Positions 16,343-25,798 of a DNA stretch of 64,000 bases are shown piece after piece (position 1 is the first letter of the stretch; each line of letters starts with the position of its first letter). The stretch is from positions 394,849 to 458,848 of the forward strand of contig NZ_FMCU01000005.1 in the NCBI RefSeq assembly GCF_900091525.1. Reading direction: 5' to 3'. Both the position numbers and the translations under genes were made by a program. Origin of the DNA: Micromonospora matsumotoense (GTDB lineage: Bacteria > Actinomycetota > Actinomycetes > Mycobacteriales > Micromonosporaceae). The notes beneath the pieces are model-generated. The model was not told the DNA's origin. It did no database searches and worked only from the letters and a program-made list of their open reading frames with translations.

Positions 16343-17803
16343 ATGCCAGACGGGAGCATCTTCAAACGCTGCGGCTGCCGCCATCCCGATACCGGCAGGC
16401 CGTGGGGCAACGAGTGCCCGAAGCTGCGTCGTCCCAACCGGTCCTGGAGTTTCGAGCACGGTCACTGGGCCTACCAGTTGGAACTGCCGCCGACCAGTGA
16501 CGGTCGGCGTCGGCAGTTGCGCCGGTCCGGGCTGTCGACCCGTCGTGACGCCGCCGCCGAGTTGGACCACGCGCGGGCCCTGCTCGCCCTCGCGGTCCGG
16601 GACCGGGGCCGTCGTACCGAGATCGCCGACCTGTTGCAGACCTGTGTGCGGTCGGGCCGGCCGCTGCCCGAGGTGGATCGGATCCGGCAGCGGCTGCGCG
16701 GTGACGGTTCGCTGGCTGACATGGTGACCGTCGGCGAGTACCTCACCGAGTGGCTCACGCACCTGACCGTCGATGACAACACCGTGTGTGGTTACGAGTC
16801 GCTCGTCCGGGTGCACCTGATTCCGCATCTCGGGGAGATCCCGTTGGACAGGCTGCGTACCGGCCACATCAGGGCCATGTTCGCGGCGATCGAACGCCGC
16901 AACCAGGAGATCCGTGCGGCGAGGGCCAGCGGTGACCCTGACGTGCGCGCGTCGGTCGTCGGTGTCCGGACCACCGGCGCGTCGACCCGGCAGCGTATCC
17001 GCGCCTGCCTGCGTAAGGCGATCAATGACGCTCTCGCCGAGGAGGTGATCGTCGGTTCCAACCCGGCCGCGTTGGTCAAGGTTCCCGGCGACCGGCCGGT
17101 GCCGATCGTGTGGGAGGCCGAACGCGTGGAGCGGTGGAGGGCCACCGGGCAGGTTCCCGGGCCGGTCATGGTGTGGACCGACGAGCAGATCGTCGCGTTC
17201 CTCGACCACGCCCGGGTGCACGCGCCCGACCTGTACCCGATGTGGCACCTCATGGCCTACCGGGGTCCCCGGCGTGGCGAGGTCTGTGGGCTGCTCGATG
17301 CCGAGGTCCGCCTCGACAGGCGTGAGTTGACGATCAACCAGCAGATCGCCACCCACGGCTACACCGCGGTACGCAAGAAGCCCAAGAGCAGGGCGGGTAA
17401 CCGTGACCTCGCCCTCGACGCCGAGACGGTCAGGGTTCTCGCCGCCTACCGGGCCCGCCGCGCCCAGTGGCGCCTGGCCGCCGGTGAGGCGTGGCCCGAC
17501 ACGGGCCTGTTCTTCGTCCGCCCCGACGGCCGGCCGTGGCATCCCAGCGGGGTCACCCAGCGGTTCCGCAGGCTCGTACGCCAGGCCGGGCTACCGCCGA
17601 CCCGTCTGCACGACCTGCGGCACAGCGCGGCCACCATCGCCCTGGCCGCCGGTGTGGACATCAAGGTCGTCTCCGAACAGCTCGGTCACTCCACCACCAC
17701 GCTGACCCGTGACACGTACCAGAGCGTCACCAGGGCGATGCACCACGATGCCGCCGACGCCGTCGCGGAGAAGATCCGGCAGCGGCGGCCCAGAACCGCG
17801 TAG
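16343..17803 (+). CDS. int: Tyrosine site-specific integrase
   Basis: 486 aa from ATG 16343 (GAGGAG 11 bases upstream). The N-terminus has a Cys-containing SAM-like/Arm domain (FKRCGCRHPDTGRPW). The catalytic residues are complete: Arg in YRGPRRGEVCGLL (~307), HDLRH (~423-427), QLGHS (~448) and the Tyr nucleophile in DTYQSV (~459). It should catalyse integration/excision at a tRNA-type att site. No att-like sequence lies directly beside it, so whether it uses the split tRNA-Arg ~15 kb upstream is open. Confidence 0.95.
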   Translation: MPDGSIFKRCGCRHPDTGRPWGNECPKLRRPNRSWSFEHGHWAYQLELPPTSDGRRRQLRRSGLSTRRDAAAELDHARALLALAVRDRGRRTEIADLLQTCVRSGRPLPEVDRIRQRLRGDGSLADMVTVGEYLTEWLTHLTVDDNTVCGYESLVRVHLIPHLGEIPLDRLRTGHIRAMFAAIERRNQEIRAARASGDPDVRASVVGVRTTGASTRQRIRACLRKAINDALAEEVIVGSNPAALVKVPGDRPVPIVWEAERVERWRATGQVPGPVMVWTDEQIVAFLDHARVHAPDLYPMWHLMAYRGPRRGEVCGLLDAEVRLDRRELTINQQIATHGYTAVRKKPKSRAGNRDLALDAETVRVLAAYRARRAQWRLAAGEAWPDTGLFFVRPDGRPWHPSGVTQRFRRLVRQAGLPPTRLHDLRHSAATIALAAGVDIKVVSEQLGHSTTTLTRDTYQSVTRAMHHDAADAVAEKIRQRRPRTA

Positions 17804-17857
17804 CCGCCCGCGTGCCGCCGTCGGCGGATCGCTGCCGGCTCGGCTAGCGTGCGCGGC

Positions 17858-18553
17858 ATGGTCGCCCGTTCGTCCGCTCGTGGTGCCGCCCGGTGGCGGG
17901 CTCCGGCGGCACCGAAACTGCCGGCGTCGCCGGACCTGCCCTTCGTCGGGGACCTGACCATCGGCGACGAGGCGACGTTCGAGCGGCTGGTCTTGGGCGA
18001 TCTCGACCTGTCCGGGCGGTCGGCGGACGGGGTCGAGTTCACCCGGTGCCGCTTCACCCGCACCGACCTCAGCGGTACCCGGCTGGAGGCGGCGCGGTTC
18101 GCCGACTGCGTGTTCGAGGGTACGAACCTGGCGAACCTGCGGACGGACAGGTCGTCGATGCTCCGGGTGCGGCTGTCGACGGCGCGGATGACGGGCCTGC
18201 AGTGGGTCAACGGGGCGCTGCGGGACGTCACGGTCGCGGACTGCCGACTGGACCTGTCGTCGTGGCGGTTCACCACCTTCGCGAACGTGGCGTTCGAGGG
18301 CTGCAACCTGACCCGCGCCGACTTCCAGCACGCGGACCTGCGCGGTGCCCGCTTCACCGACTGCGACCTGACCGGCGCGCAGTTCTCCCAGGCGGGCATG
18401 GACGGCACCCGTTTCGCCCGCTGCGACCTCACCGGGATCGGCGGCGTGACCAGCATGACCGGCGCGATCCTCGCCCACCAGGACCTCGTCGCCCTGTCCT
18501 ACGCCCTCGCCGGGGCACTGAGCGTCCGCATCGAGGACCCCGACGAGGAGTAG
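17858..18553 (+). CDS. Pentapeptide-repeat protein
   Basis: 231 aa. From ~40 to ~205 the chain follows the A(D/N)LxX period (LDLSGRSADGVEFTRCRF, NLTRADFQHADLRGARF, DLTGAQFSQAGMDGTRF), predicting a right-handed quadrilateral beta-helix. Some members of this family mimic DNA and protect gyrase, but no specific partner can be inferred. ATG 17858 is chosen; GTG 17849 is three codons earlier. It directly follows the integrase and is probably cargo. Confidence 0.85.
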   Translation: MVARSSARGAARWRAPAAPKLPASPDLPFVGDLTIGDEATFERLVLGDLDLSGRSADGVEFTRCRFTRTDLSGTRLEAARFADCVFEGTNLANLRTDRSSMLRVRLSTARMTGLQWVNGALRDVTVADCRLDLSSWRFTTFANVAFEGCNLTRADFQHADLRGARFTDCDLTGAQFSQAGMDGTRFARCDLTGIGGVTSMTGAILAHQDLVALSYALAGALSVRIEDPDEE

Positions 18554-18696
18554 GCCTGGCGCACCCGAAGCCACCTCGGGAGGGGGCTGCCTGGGCGTAT
18601 CCGTGGCCTCATTCCGTGAGGCCGCGCCGGTAGCGCCGTGTTCGACGTCGGGCGTGTCGGCTGCTTGATTTCCGCAACATCAACTGTGGTATGGAC

Positions 18697-18702
18697 TAGA
18701 TT
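18697..18702 (+). promoter_or_regulatory. Candidate -10 box for leaderless transcript
   Basis: TAGATT ends eight bases before the ATG at 18710. With no ribosome site upstream of this ATG, the geometry fits a TANNNT promoter whose transcript starts at the A of the start codon, a common arrangement in actinomycetes. Confidence 0.45.
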
Positions 18703-18709
18703 CTGCGGT

Positions 18710-19408
18710 ATGGGGTTGCTGGATGACGCGGTGGCGGTGCTGGACGGGCGGGGCGTGCTGGAACCGCTGGGCGGGTTGATCCGGCAGGTGTACCAGCGGG
18801 CCGCGGACCGGCACGAGCCGGAACTCGGCGACGACGCGATGAGCTTCGGCACCACGGTGTGGCGGAACCTGACGAACCTCGGCAAGGCGTCCTTCGACGG
18901 GGTCGACGGGGTACGGGTGCGGGTGGAGGACAACTCCCTGGAGATCCTCTGCGCCGGGTACGTGGTGCGGTTGTACTCGTTGCAGGGTGGGATCGAGTCG
19001 ATCCGGTGGGAGGGCAGCGAGGCCCGCCTCGGTGGGGCGGTGGAGAACAGCCGCGACGGGCAGTTGGCCTTCGACGACGCCGAGCAGTTCCCGGAGGTCT
19101 TCGCCGGGGTGGTGCCCCCGAAGCGGCACCTGCGGGTCGCGCACACCGGTGACATCGGCACGGGTGAAGCGACGGCGTATCTCGGGTTGCCCCGTGACAA
19201 CCGTGAGGGCGGGTCGCCGTGGTTCGAGGTGACGCTCTGGTTCGGTGACGCCGTCACGGTGGGGACGCCGCTGCCGATCGTCGCCGGCCCGGTCGGGGTG
19301 CCGGGGCAGCGGCACGACGAGCTGCCCGTGCCGGAGCTGCCGCTCGGGACGTTGCGGCCCGCTGGCGGCGCCGGTCGTACCCTCGGTGTCGCCGGCCGAC
19401 GGGCGTGA
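18710..19408 (+). CDS. Unknown protein coupled to XRE-ImmA/IrrE gene
   Basis: 232 aa, no recognised family. It is a soluble alpha/beta protein: a helical N-terminus (MGLLDDAVAVLDGRGVLEPL), then a beta-rich middle with a Glu/Asp-rich patch. The reading frame upstream of 18710 is open but has poor coding character. The stop overlaps the GTG of the next gene (GTGA at 19405), so both are made together. The pairing of an unknown protein with an XRE-ImmA protease resembles toxin-antitoxin or repressor-cleavage modules; a role as substrate or toxin is inference. Confidence 0.7.
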   Translation: MGLLDDAVAVLDGRGVLEPLGGLIRQVYQRAADRHEPELGDDAMSFGTTVWRNLTNLGKASFDGVDGVRVRVEDNSLEILCAGYVVRLYSLQGGIESIRWEGSEARLGGAVENSRDGQLAFDDAEQFPEVFAGVVPPKRHLRVAHTGDIGTGEATAYLGLPRDNREGGSPWFEVTLWFGDAVTVGTPLPIVAGPVGVPGQRHDELPVPELPLGTLRPAGGAGRTLGVAGRRA

Positions 19409-20523
19409 CGGGCGGGATTCGCCCGCCGGTGCCGGTCACCGTCGCCGTGGCGGGGTTCGAGCCGCACGCGCTCGGGTTGGCCCGGCGGTGGCGGCGGATG
19501 CGGAAGAACGAGTTGGCCCGGCAGGTCGGGGTGACGGCGGCGGCGGTCAGCCAGTACGAGTTGGGGCAGGCCCGCCCCTCGGCGGCGGTGCTGGCCCGGT
19601 TGGCGTTGGCGTTGGCGATGCCGGTGGAGTTCTTCGCCGCCGGTGTCCCGGCTCCGGCGTCGCCGGGGCGGGCGCACTTCCGTAGCCTGCGGGCCACCAG
19701 TCAGGCGGAGCGGGACCAGGCGGAGGCGTTCGGTGAGGTCGCCTGGCGCATGGTCGAGGCCGTGGGTCGGCAGTTGCGGCTGCCGCAGTTGCGGTTGCCG
19801 CAGCTCGACTGGCCGGAACCGGCGCGGGCCGAGGACGTCCGTACGGTCGCCGCGGCGGCACGTGCGGAGTTCGGCCTCGACAACGGGCCGGTGCCGCACA
19901 TGGTGCGGCTGCTGGAGGCGCACGGGGTGATCGTGTTGTCCCTGCCGGACGCCTCCGAACGGGTCGACGCGTTCTCGCACTGGTACGGCCAGCGGCCGTT
20001 CGTCTTCCTCAACCCGGCCAAGAACGACAAGGCGCGCTCCCGGATGGACGCCGCCCACGAACTCGGCCACCTGCTGCTGCACCACGACGCCGAGCCGGGC
20101 AGCCAACTCCTGGAACGGGAGGCCACCGCCTTCGCCTCCGAGTTCCTCGCCCCCAGCACCACCCTGGCCGGCGAGCTTCCCGCCCGGCTGGACTTCGACC
20201 GGCTGCACGAGCTGAAACGCCGCTGGGGCATCAGCCTGAAAGCCCTCGTCTACCGGGGACACGACCTCGGCATCTACCGGGACCACACCTACCGGCGCGG
20301 GATGAGCCTGCTCGCCCAGTGGGGCCACCCCGAACCCGGCGACCTCGGCCCCCGCGAACAACCCTCCCTCCTCGGCAAGGCAGTCGACCTCCTCGACCAG
20401 CAGCACACCACCGTCGAGGACCTCGCCGCGCAGGCCGGCCTCCCGGCAGCCCTCGCCCGCACCGTGATCGACGCCGCCACCGAACACCTCCCCGAACTAC
20501 GACTCACCCCCACCGGCCCCTGA
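19405..20523 (+). CDS. XRE-family regulator with ImmA/IrrE metallopeptidase domain
   Basis: 372 aa. HTH_XRE at ~25-80 (LARQVGVTAAAVSQYELGQARPS) followed by an ImmA/IrrE-type domain with the zinc motif HELGH at ~219-223 (MDAAHELGHLLLHHD) and the family's downstream EREATAFASEFLAP. Such proteins bind an operator and cut a partner repressor or toxin. GTG start overlaps the stop of the unknown upstream gene. It probably autoregulates the pair. Confidence 0.9.
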   Translation: MTGGIRPPVPVTVAVAGFEPHALGLARRWRRMRKNELARQVGVTAAAVSQYELGQARPSAAVLARLALALAMPVEFFAAGVPAPASPGRAHFRSLRATSQAERDQAEAFGEVAWRMVEAVGRQLRLPQLRLPQLDWPEPARAEDVRTVAAAARAEFGLDNGPVPHMVRLLEAHGVIVLSLPDASERVDAFSHWYGQRPFVFLNPAKNDKARSRMDAAHELGHLLLHHDAEPGSQLLEREATAFASEFLAPSTTLAGELPARLDFDRLHELKRRWGISLKALVYRGHDLGIYRDHTYRRGMSLLAQWGHPEPGDLGPREQPSLLGKAVDLLDQQHTTVEDLAAQAGLPAALARTVIDAATEHLPELRLTPTGP

Positions 20524-20574
20524 CCGGAGCCGGGGCCCTCCCGGCCAGGGCGATCCCCGATCGGGGTGCATCAG

Positions 20575-21417
20575 TTACTCAGGCGGTGTGACGGTGGGTG
20601 CCGTCGGTTCGACGTGGTGGCTGTCCCACACCCACTGGTCGTCGCCGTGGTCGACCAGGGTGCTGCACCGGTACCGCAGCAGGTCCACGTCCGTGCTCGG
20701 GTCCGGGCCGCCGGGATGCGGAGGTGTCGGGTCCAGCGCCGCGTCGGCGTTGTAGACGAGCCGGTCGGCCAGTCGGTAGTCACGGCGGAATCCCGTGCGC
20801 CACTGCGAGTTGCTGCCCCAGCCGTGCGACAGGTCGGCCACCTGCCGGTACCGCCGCCGCCATGCCCAGTACAACGTCGAGGTCGCGGCGAGCGCGGGAT
20901 CCAGGTGGCCGGCGCCGGCGCGGACACTCGCGCCGCCGCGCATGAGCAGCAGCGACCCGACGAGGCAACCCGGCCACCACTGCCCGGCCAGCACCGGCGG
21001 CGCCTGCGGATCGTCCGCCGGCTCGACCTCGACGATCTCGTGCAGGAATGGACGGAACCCTTCCCCCGCCGGGAACGTGCCGCCGATCGCCGCGACGAAC
21101 CGCCGGTACGCCGAGGGCGGAAGCCAGTCCGTGGGGTCGCCGGGATCGGTGGCGGGTGGCTGGCCGGGCAGGATCAGCAACTCCATCACCCTGCTCACCG
21201 CGTACAACGTCCACAGGTCCTCGTGCGCCAACGCGACGGCGGCCATCTGCGGCTCGCCGACCTGCCGCAACGCTGCCAGGATCGACGAGTGGGCGGCAAT
21301 CCACGGGTCGAGGACGTCCCGTCCCCATGCGCTGCCGCTGTAGTCGAGGGTCGGCTCGAACAGGCCGAACCTGACCTCCTGCCACGCGCCGTCCGGGAAC
21401 ACCATCTCGGCTCTCAC
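20575..21417 (-). CDS. Unknown 280-aa protein
   Basis: No family recognised. The start is set at GTG 21417, which has GGAG ten bases upstream; the frame is open further but coding character is lost. It is Trp/Arg-rich (TLYWAWRRRYRQVADLSHGWG) without signal peptide. A central segment (AVSRVMELLILPGQ; CLVGSLLLMRGG) may form buried helices. It is convergent with the XRE-ImmA gene and divergent from murF. No function is proposed. Confidence 0.6.
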   Translation of the reverse strand: MRAEMVFPDGAWQEVRFGLFEPTLDYSGSAWGRDVLDPWIAAHSSILAALRQVGEPQMAAVALAHEDLWTLYAVSRVMELLILPGQPPATDPGDPTDWLPPSAYRRFVAAIGGTFPAGEGFRPFLHEIVEVEPADDPQAPPVLAGQWWPGCLVGSLLLMRGGASVRAGAGHLDPALAATSTLYWAWRRRYRQVADLSHGWGSNSQWRTGFRRDYRLADRLVYNADAALDPTPPHPGGPDPSTDVDLLRYRCSTLVDHGDDQWVWDSHHVEPTAPTVTPPE

Positions 21418-22291
21418 GACCGCCAGTCTCCCGACCGCTCGGAAGCGCGTCGAGCGAGATCCGACCACCCCCGCCGCCCCACCCACGCAGGCGAACGAAC
21501 CCGCCGACCGGGCTCGATGAAAACGCCGTGTGGGAAGCCGGTACGGAGGTGGACCGGATTCCCGGCTCGACGCATGGGTCCCCACATCGGCGGTCTTGGC
21601 GTCTTGGCTCGATGGGCAAGCCGAGTGGCGGAAACAGGAAGTTACGCGACGTTGCTCCTGGGCAGGAAGAGGTTCCCTCCCGATCGGGAGGGTGTCTGGA
21701 CCGGGTAGGGACGGCACGGAGGCCTGTCAGGGGGTGTGTGCAGCACTGACAGCCCTGGTCAGCACTGTGCCGGCCATGTCCGGCGGTCACGGGTGACGAT
21801 CCCGGGAACGAGCCGGTGCGCGACCCGGTCGACGCCACCGCCTGACAGTGAGGCCCTCAATGCCGCTCGGTCCTCGGACGGGACCGGCATTCGTCGGGCC
21901 GCAGTGGAGCTTCTCGACGAGGTCGCCGACGCCGCGGGGGCCTTGGCCCTATACCTCGCGTACGCCCGTCATCGGGCATGACCTTGCTGCTCACCACATC
22001 GAGCCCGTACCGCCACGTTCATCGTCGCCTGTGGGCCAAGTTGGCTGGCGGCATTCCGCCACACCAGTCCGAACTGCGGCACGACCACACCAAGGGCAGT
22101 CAAGAGGTGTGCTGTCGGAGTTTGTCGGAGTCGAACTCCGACAAACTCCCTTCGTCGTCGGTCCGCGCATGGCGAGGTGTGGTGCCGACGTCCGGAGCTG
22201 GTGTTTCGGGTGCCAGTTGCGGTCGGTGGCCTGTGTCCGGATCTGCGACTGGTCCATAACGTCGGGCGGTAGGTTCGTCGGTGTGCTTGCG
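21418..22291. other. Long intergenic region with palindromes and heptamers
   Basis: About 870 bp without a credible gene. It holds an 18-bp perfect palindrome at 21675-21692 (CCCTCCCGATCGGGAGGG), three CTGTCAG/CTGACAG heptamers (21724, 21746, 21842) that match the 14.3-15.0 kb array, and the 33-bp inverted repeat at 22117-22149. The murF promoter must lie in its last part. Confidence 0.55.
22117..22149. promoter_or_regulatory. 33-bp perfect inverted repeat upstream of murF
   Basis: 15-bp arms (22117-22131 and 22135-22149) are exact reverse complements around a CGA spacer; each arm carries TTGTCGGAGT or its complement. It lies ~140 bp before the murF start, with no T-run, which favours an operator over a terminator. 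A related sequence, CTCTGACAAACTGCCGACA, precedes the HTH-TPR regulator near 25735. Confidence 0.6.
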
Positions 22292-23677
22292 ATGACTCTG
22301 GGAGAGATCGCCGCCGCCGTGGGCGGGACGGTGCGGGACGGGTCTGACGAGGTGAGGGTCACGGCGCCGGTGGTGTTCGACAGCCGGCGGGTCGAGCCGG
22401 GTGGGATGTTCGTCGCGCTGCCCGGTGAGCGGGTCGACGGCCATGACTACGCCGCGCGGGCGGTGGCGGCGGGCGCGGTGGCGGTCCTGGCGTCCCGGCC
22501 GGTCGGTGTCCCCGCTGTCGTCGTCGACGACGTGTCGACCGCGTACGGCCAGCTGGCCCGCATGGTCGTCGACCGCCTGCCGGACACGACGGTGATCGGC
22601 GTGACCGGGTCGGTGGGGAAGACGTCGACCAAGGACATCCTGGCGCAGGTGTTGTCGGCGTTCGGGGAGACGGTCGCGAACCGGGCTTCCAACAACAACG
22701 AGCTCGGCCTGCCGTACACGGTCACCCGCGCCACCGCCGACACCCGCTATTTAGTGCTGGAGATGGGCGCCCGGGGTGTCGGGCACGTGGCCTACCTGAC
22801 CCGGCTCGCCCCGCCGTCGGTCAGTGTCGTGACGCGGGTCGGACACGCGCACCTGGGCGAGTTCGGGTCGGTGGAGAACATCGCGCTGGCCAAGGGCGAG
22901 ATCGTGGAGGCGCTGCCGGGCGAGGGCGGGTTGGCGGTGCTCAACGGCGACGATCCGCTCGTGGCCGCCATGGCCACCCGCACCCGGGCGAGGGTCCTCA
23001 CCTACGGCATCGACGGGCCGGCTGACGTACGGGCCGAGGACGTGACGGTCGACGAGCTGGGCCGCGCGGCGTTCCGGCTCGTCCACGAGGGGAAGACCGC
23101 GCGGGTACGGCTGCGCCTGTACGGGCTGCACCAGGCGTCCAACGCGCTGGCCGCCGCCACCGTCGCCCTGGGCCTCGGGCACCCGATCGAGGCAGTGGCC
23201 GAGGCGCTGTCGCAGGCCGAGGCGGTGTCACCGGGACGGATGCAGGTCACCACCCGCCCGGACGGGGTGACGATCATCAACGACGCCTACAACGCGGCAC
23301 CGGATGCCATGCGGGCGGCACTGCGGGCCCTGTCGACGATGACCGGTGGGGACCGGCGGGCGGTCGCGGTGCTGGGCGAGATGGCCGAACTGGGTGAACA
23401 CGCCGCCCAGGTACACCGGGAGATCGGCCGGCAGGTCGTCGAGGCCGGCGCGGGATGGCTGGTCGCGATCGGTGGGGCGGACGCCGCCCACTACGCCGCC
23501 GGCGCCGACGGCGGCGCGACGGTGGTCGACCGGGCGGCCGACGTGGCAGCGGCGTGGGAGTTGCTGCGTGACGGGCTGCGCCCGGGCGACGTCGTACTGG
23601 TCAAGGCCGCCAACAGCGCCGGGCTCCTGACGCTTGCCGACAAGCTTGTCGAGGAGCCCGGCGCTGTCACGGCGTGA
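22292..23677 (+). CDS. murF: MurF paralogue (UDP-MurNAc-tripeptide:D-Ala-D-Ala ligase)
   Basis: 461 aa, normal MurF length. N-terminal domain binding UDP-MurNAc (VFDSRRVEPGGMFVALPGERVDGHDY), P-loop GSVGKTSTKD near 105, NRASNNNELGLP, and the C-terminal INDAYNAAPDAMRAAL with a conserved D/N pair. It would add D-Ala-D-Ala to the nucleotide precursor of peptidoglycan in the cytoplasm. ATG 22292 is used; GTG 22283 is an alternative. It is not in a dcw cluster and converges on a murC homologue 3 bp away, so it is likely a second copy, possibly tied to cell-wall antibiotic resistance or development. Confidence 0.9.
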   Translation: MTLGEIAAAVGGTVRDGSDEVRVTAPVVFDSRRVEPGGMFVALPGERVDGHDYAARAVAAGAVAVLASRPVGVPAVVVDDVSTAYGQLARMVVDRLPDTTVIGVTGSVGKTSTKDILAQVLSAFGETVANRASNNNELGLPYTVTRATADTRYLVLEMGARGVGHVAYLTRLAPPSVSVVTRVGHAHLGEFGSVENIALAKGEIVEALPGEGGLAVLNGDDPLVAAMATRTRARVLTYGIDGPADVRAEDVTVDELGRAAFRLVHEGKTARVRLRLYGLHQASNALAAATVALGLGHPIEAVAEALSQAEAVSPGRMQVTTRPDGVTIINDAYNAAPDAMRAALRALSTMTGGDRRAVAVLGEMAELGEHAAQVHREIGRQVVEAGAGWLVAIGGADAAHYAAGADGGATVVDRAADVAAAWELLRDGLRPGDVVLVKAANSAGLLTLADKLVEEPGAVTA

Positions 23678-23680
23678 GGG

Positions 23681-25126
23681 TCAGGCGGACAGCAGCACCT
23701 CGGACCGGCTGCCGAGGCTGTCCATGATCACCCGCTGGTAGCCGGTCACGTCCCCGGTGCCCATCGTCAGCACCACGTCACCCGGCCTCGCCAGCCCGCC
23801 CACGAGCCGGCCCACCTGATCCGGGCCGGCGGACATGCGGTAGCGACCCTTCGGCAGCCGGGCGGCGATGGACGAGACGTCCGCCCGCGAGTGGCCCGGT
23901 GGGACGGTGCCGTGCACGTCGAGCAGCAGGACATGGTCGGCCTTGTCGGCCAGCACTTGGCCGATCCGCGCCCCGAACGCCAGCACCCGGGCGTGACCGG
24001 ACGGCTGGAACGCCACGATCACCCGTCCACTGGCCAGGGCGCGAGCGGCGTCGAGATCGGCGGCGATCTCGTGCGGGTGATCGGCGTACGAGTCGACCAC
24101 CGTGACCCCGGCACGGGTGTCGACGTGCTCGAAGCGGCGACGTACCCCCGGGAAGGTGCCCGCCGCCGCGGCCGCGCCCACGGGATCCAGGCCGAGTACG
24201 GACGCGCACGCCATGGCGGCTGCCGCGTTGTGCAGGTGGTGCGGTGCCGGGGTCGGCAGGGACAACGTGACTTCACCGCCGTCGGGCATCCGCACCGTGG
24301 CCACGCCGGACCACCCGTCGACCCGGGTGTCGGTCAGGCGCACGTCGGCGGAGCGGTCCCGGCCGTACCGCAGCACCGTCACGTCAGGCCGCTCACTCTG
24401 GATGACGTCGGCGGCGACGGTGGCGCCGACGCAGTCGGCGTTGACGACGAGGAAGCCGGCGGGCGCGATCCGGCTACCGAAGCCGACGTAGGCGCGCAGG
24501 AGCGCGGCGTGGTCGACGAAGTTCTCCGGGTGGTCGTCGGTGACGTTGGTGATCACGGCGATCGACGGGGTGAGGAAGTGGAACGACCGGTCGGACTCGT
24601 CGGCCTCGGCCACCAGCAGCGGTGACCGGCCCAGGTGGGCACCGGAACCCGGGCCTGTCAGGTCGGCCCCGATCAGGTACGTGGGATCCTCGCCCAGGGT
24701 GCGCAGGAGATGGGCCACGATGGCCGTCGTGGTGGACTTGCCGTGCGATCCGGACACCGCGATGAGCCGGCGGGTCGCCGCGAGGGCGTCGAGCACCTGT
24801 GCCCGGTGCACCACCGGGATACCTGCGGCGCGGGCGGCGTCGATCTCCGGAGCGTTGCGGGCCACGGTGGTGTAGACGACGCAGCTCGCCCCGGCGATGT
24901 GCCCGGCGTCGTGTCCGACGTGCACCCGCACGCCGATGCTGCGCAGTCCTGCCAGGTTGGTCGAGTCGTGCACGTCGCTGCCGCTCACCTCGTGTCCCAG
25001 CGCGGCCAGGAGGCGGGCCAGGCCGGACATGGCGCTGCCGCCGATGCCCACGAAGTGGGCACGGGACAGATCCACCTCGCCGGTGTAGGCCTCGATCGTC
25101 GGGTTACCAGTGATCGTGTCGGTCAT
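23681..25126 (-). CDS. murC: MurC paralogue (UDP-MurNAc:L-Ala ligase)
   Basis: 481 aa. Rossmann N-domain HFVGIGGSAMSGLA, P-loop GSHGKST (126-132), central EADESDRSFHFL and VTDDHPENF, and a C-terminal domain with SYADHPHEI. It would attach L-Ala to UDP-MurNAc. ATG 25126 follows AAGGAG ten bases upstream. It is transcribed toward murF with only 3 bp between stop codons, leaving no room for separate terminators. As for murF, the location among mobile-element genes implies a paralogue. Confidence 0.9.
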   Translation of the reverse strand: MTDTITGNPTIEAYTGEVDLSRAHFVGIGGSAMSGLARLLAALGHEVSGSDVHDSTNLAGLRSIGVRVHVGHDAGHIAGASCVVYTTVARNAPEIDAARAAGIPVVHRAQVLDALAATRRLIAVSGSHGKSTTTAIVAHLLRTLGEDPTYLIGADLTGPGSGAHLGRSPLLVAEADESDRSFHFLTPSIAVITNVTDDHPENFVDHAALLRAYVGFGSRIAPAGFLVVNADCVGATVAADVIQSERPDVTVLRYGRDRSADVRLTDTRVDGWSGVATVRMPDGGEVTLSLPTPAPHHLHNAAAAMACASVLGLDPVGAAAAAGTFPGVRRRFEHVDTRAGVTVVDSYADHPHEIAADLDAARALASGRVIVAFQPSGHARVLAFGARIGQVLADKADHVLLLDVHGTVPPGHSRADVSSIAARLPKGRYRMSAGPDQVGRLVGGLARPGDVVLTMGTGDVTGYQRVIMDSLGSRSEVLLSA

Positions 25127-25798
25127 GGTGTCGTTTCTCCTTCTGCGAAAGCGTGTCGGGCTGGTGCCACGTACCTGTTGGGCTGGGCTGTCCGGTCCTT
25201 CCGTGAGAGGGGTCCTCCTTGCGGTGCGGTCGGGGTCGGCCCCGGGTCATCAACTCGGCTGAGCGACCTCTGTCCGTGTGTCGCCGATTGGCCCGGTGGT
25301 GACGGGCGCTCCGGCTACCTGTGCACCCCGTTCTGGCGACGAAGGCGCGCGAGGTGAGCAGACGACTGCTTGCGGCAGGTCGGCGAGGGATTGCGAGGGT
25401 CGGTGATCGCGTCAGCGTGAATCGGAGTGCGATCCACCACCGCCGTGTCCGGGAGCCGCCGTGATCGAGCCTCCACTAAAGGTCCTTCCCTTCCGACACC
25501 CGAGAGCGATACATGCCGGCACCACCGGCCACGATTCAGAGCATTCAGCCCTCCCAGTTCTGACATTCGAGAGCTCCACTTCGAGCGCTTGACGACGCCG
25601 ATCGAACTGATGGCACCCGCTGGGTCAACACGCTGGGCTCGTTATCGGACAGCAACCCATTCGCGGTGCCGCCAGTGGCTTCTCTCGATCCGCTGTGGCA
25701 GGATCAGAACACCCGGTCGGCGGGAGTGTCGGCCAGCTCTGACAAACTGCCGACATTTCGAATGACAATTCTGATCACACAACTGGTCGGTGATGTGG
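25127..25798. other. Intergenic region between murC and HTH-TPR gene
   Basis: 672 bp holding two divergent promoter zones. A minus-strand frame at 25315-25566 is open but has no ribosome site or known motif. The stretch near 25735-25757 (CTCTGACAAACTGCCGACA) resembles one arm of the murF-proximal inverted repeat. Confidence 0.4.

Noticed and set aside
16280..17542. 420-codon minus-strand open frame
   Set aside because: Shadow of the integrase, whose catalytic residues are intact.
14060..17803. Complete conjugative AICE
   Set aside because: xis and int are present, but no Rep, SpdA or FtsK-like Tra gene is found in the window.
18499..20487. 662-codon minus-strand open frame
   Set aside because: It is antisense to the XRE-ImmA and 232-aa genes, which have recognisable domains. 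High GC keeps this antisense frame open; the product is low complexity.
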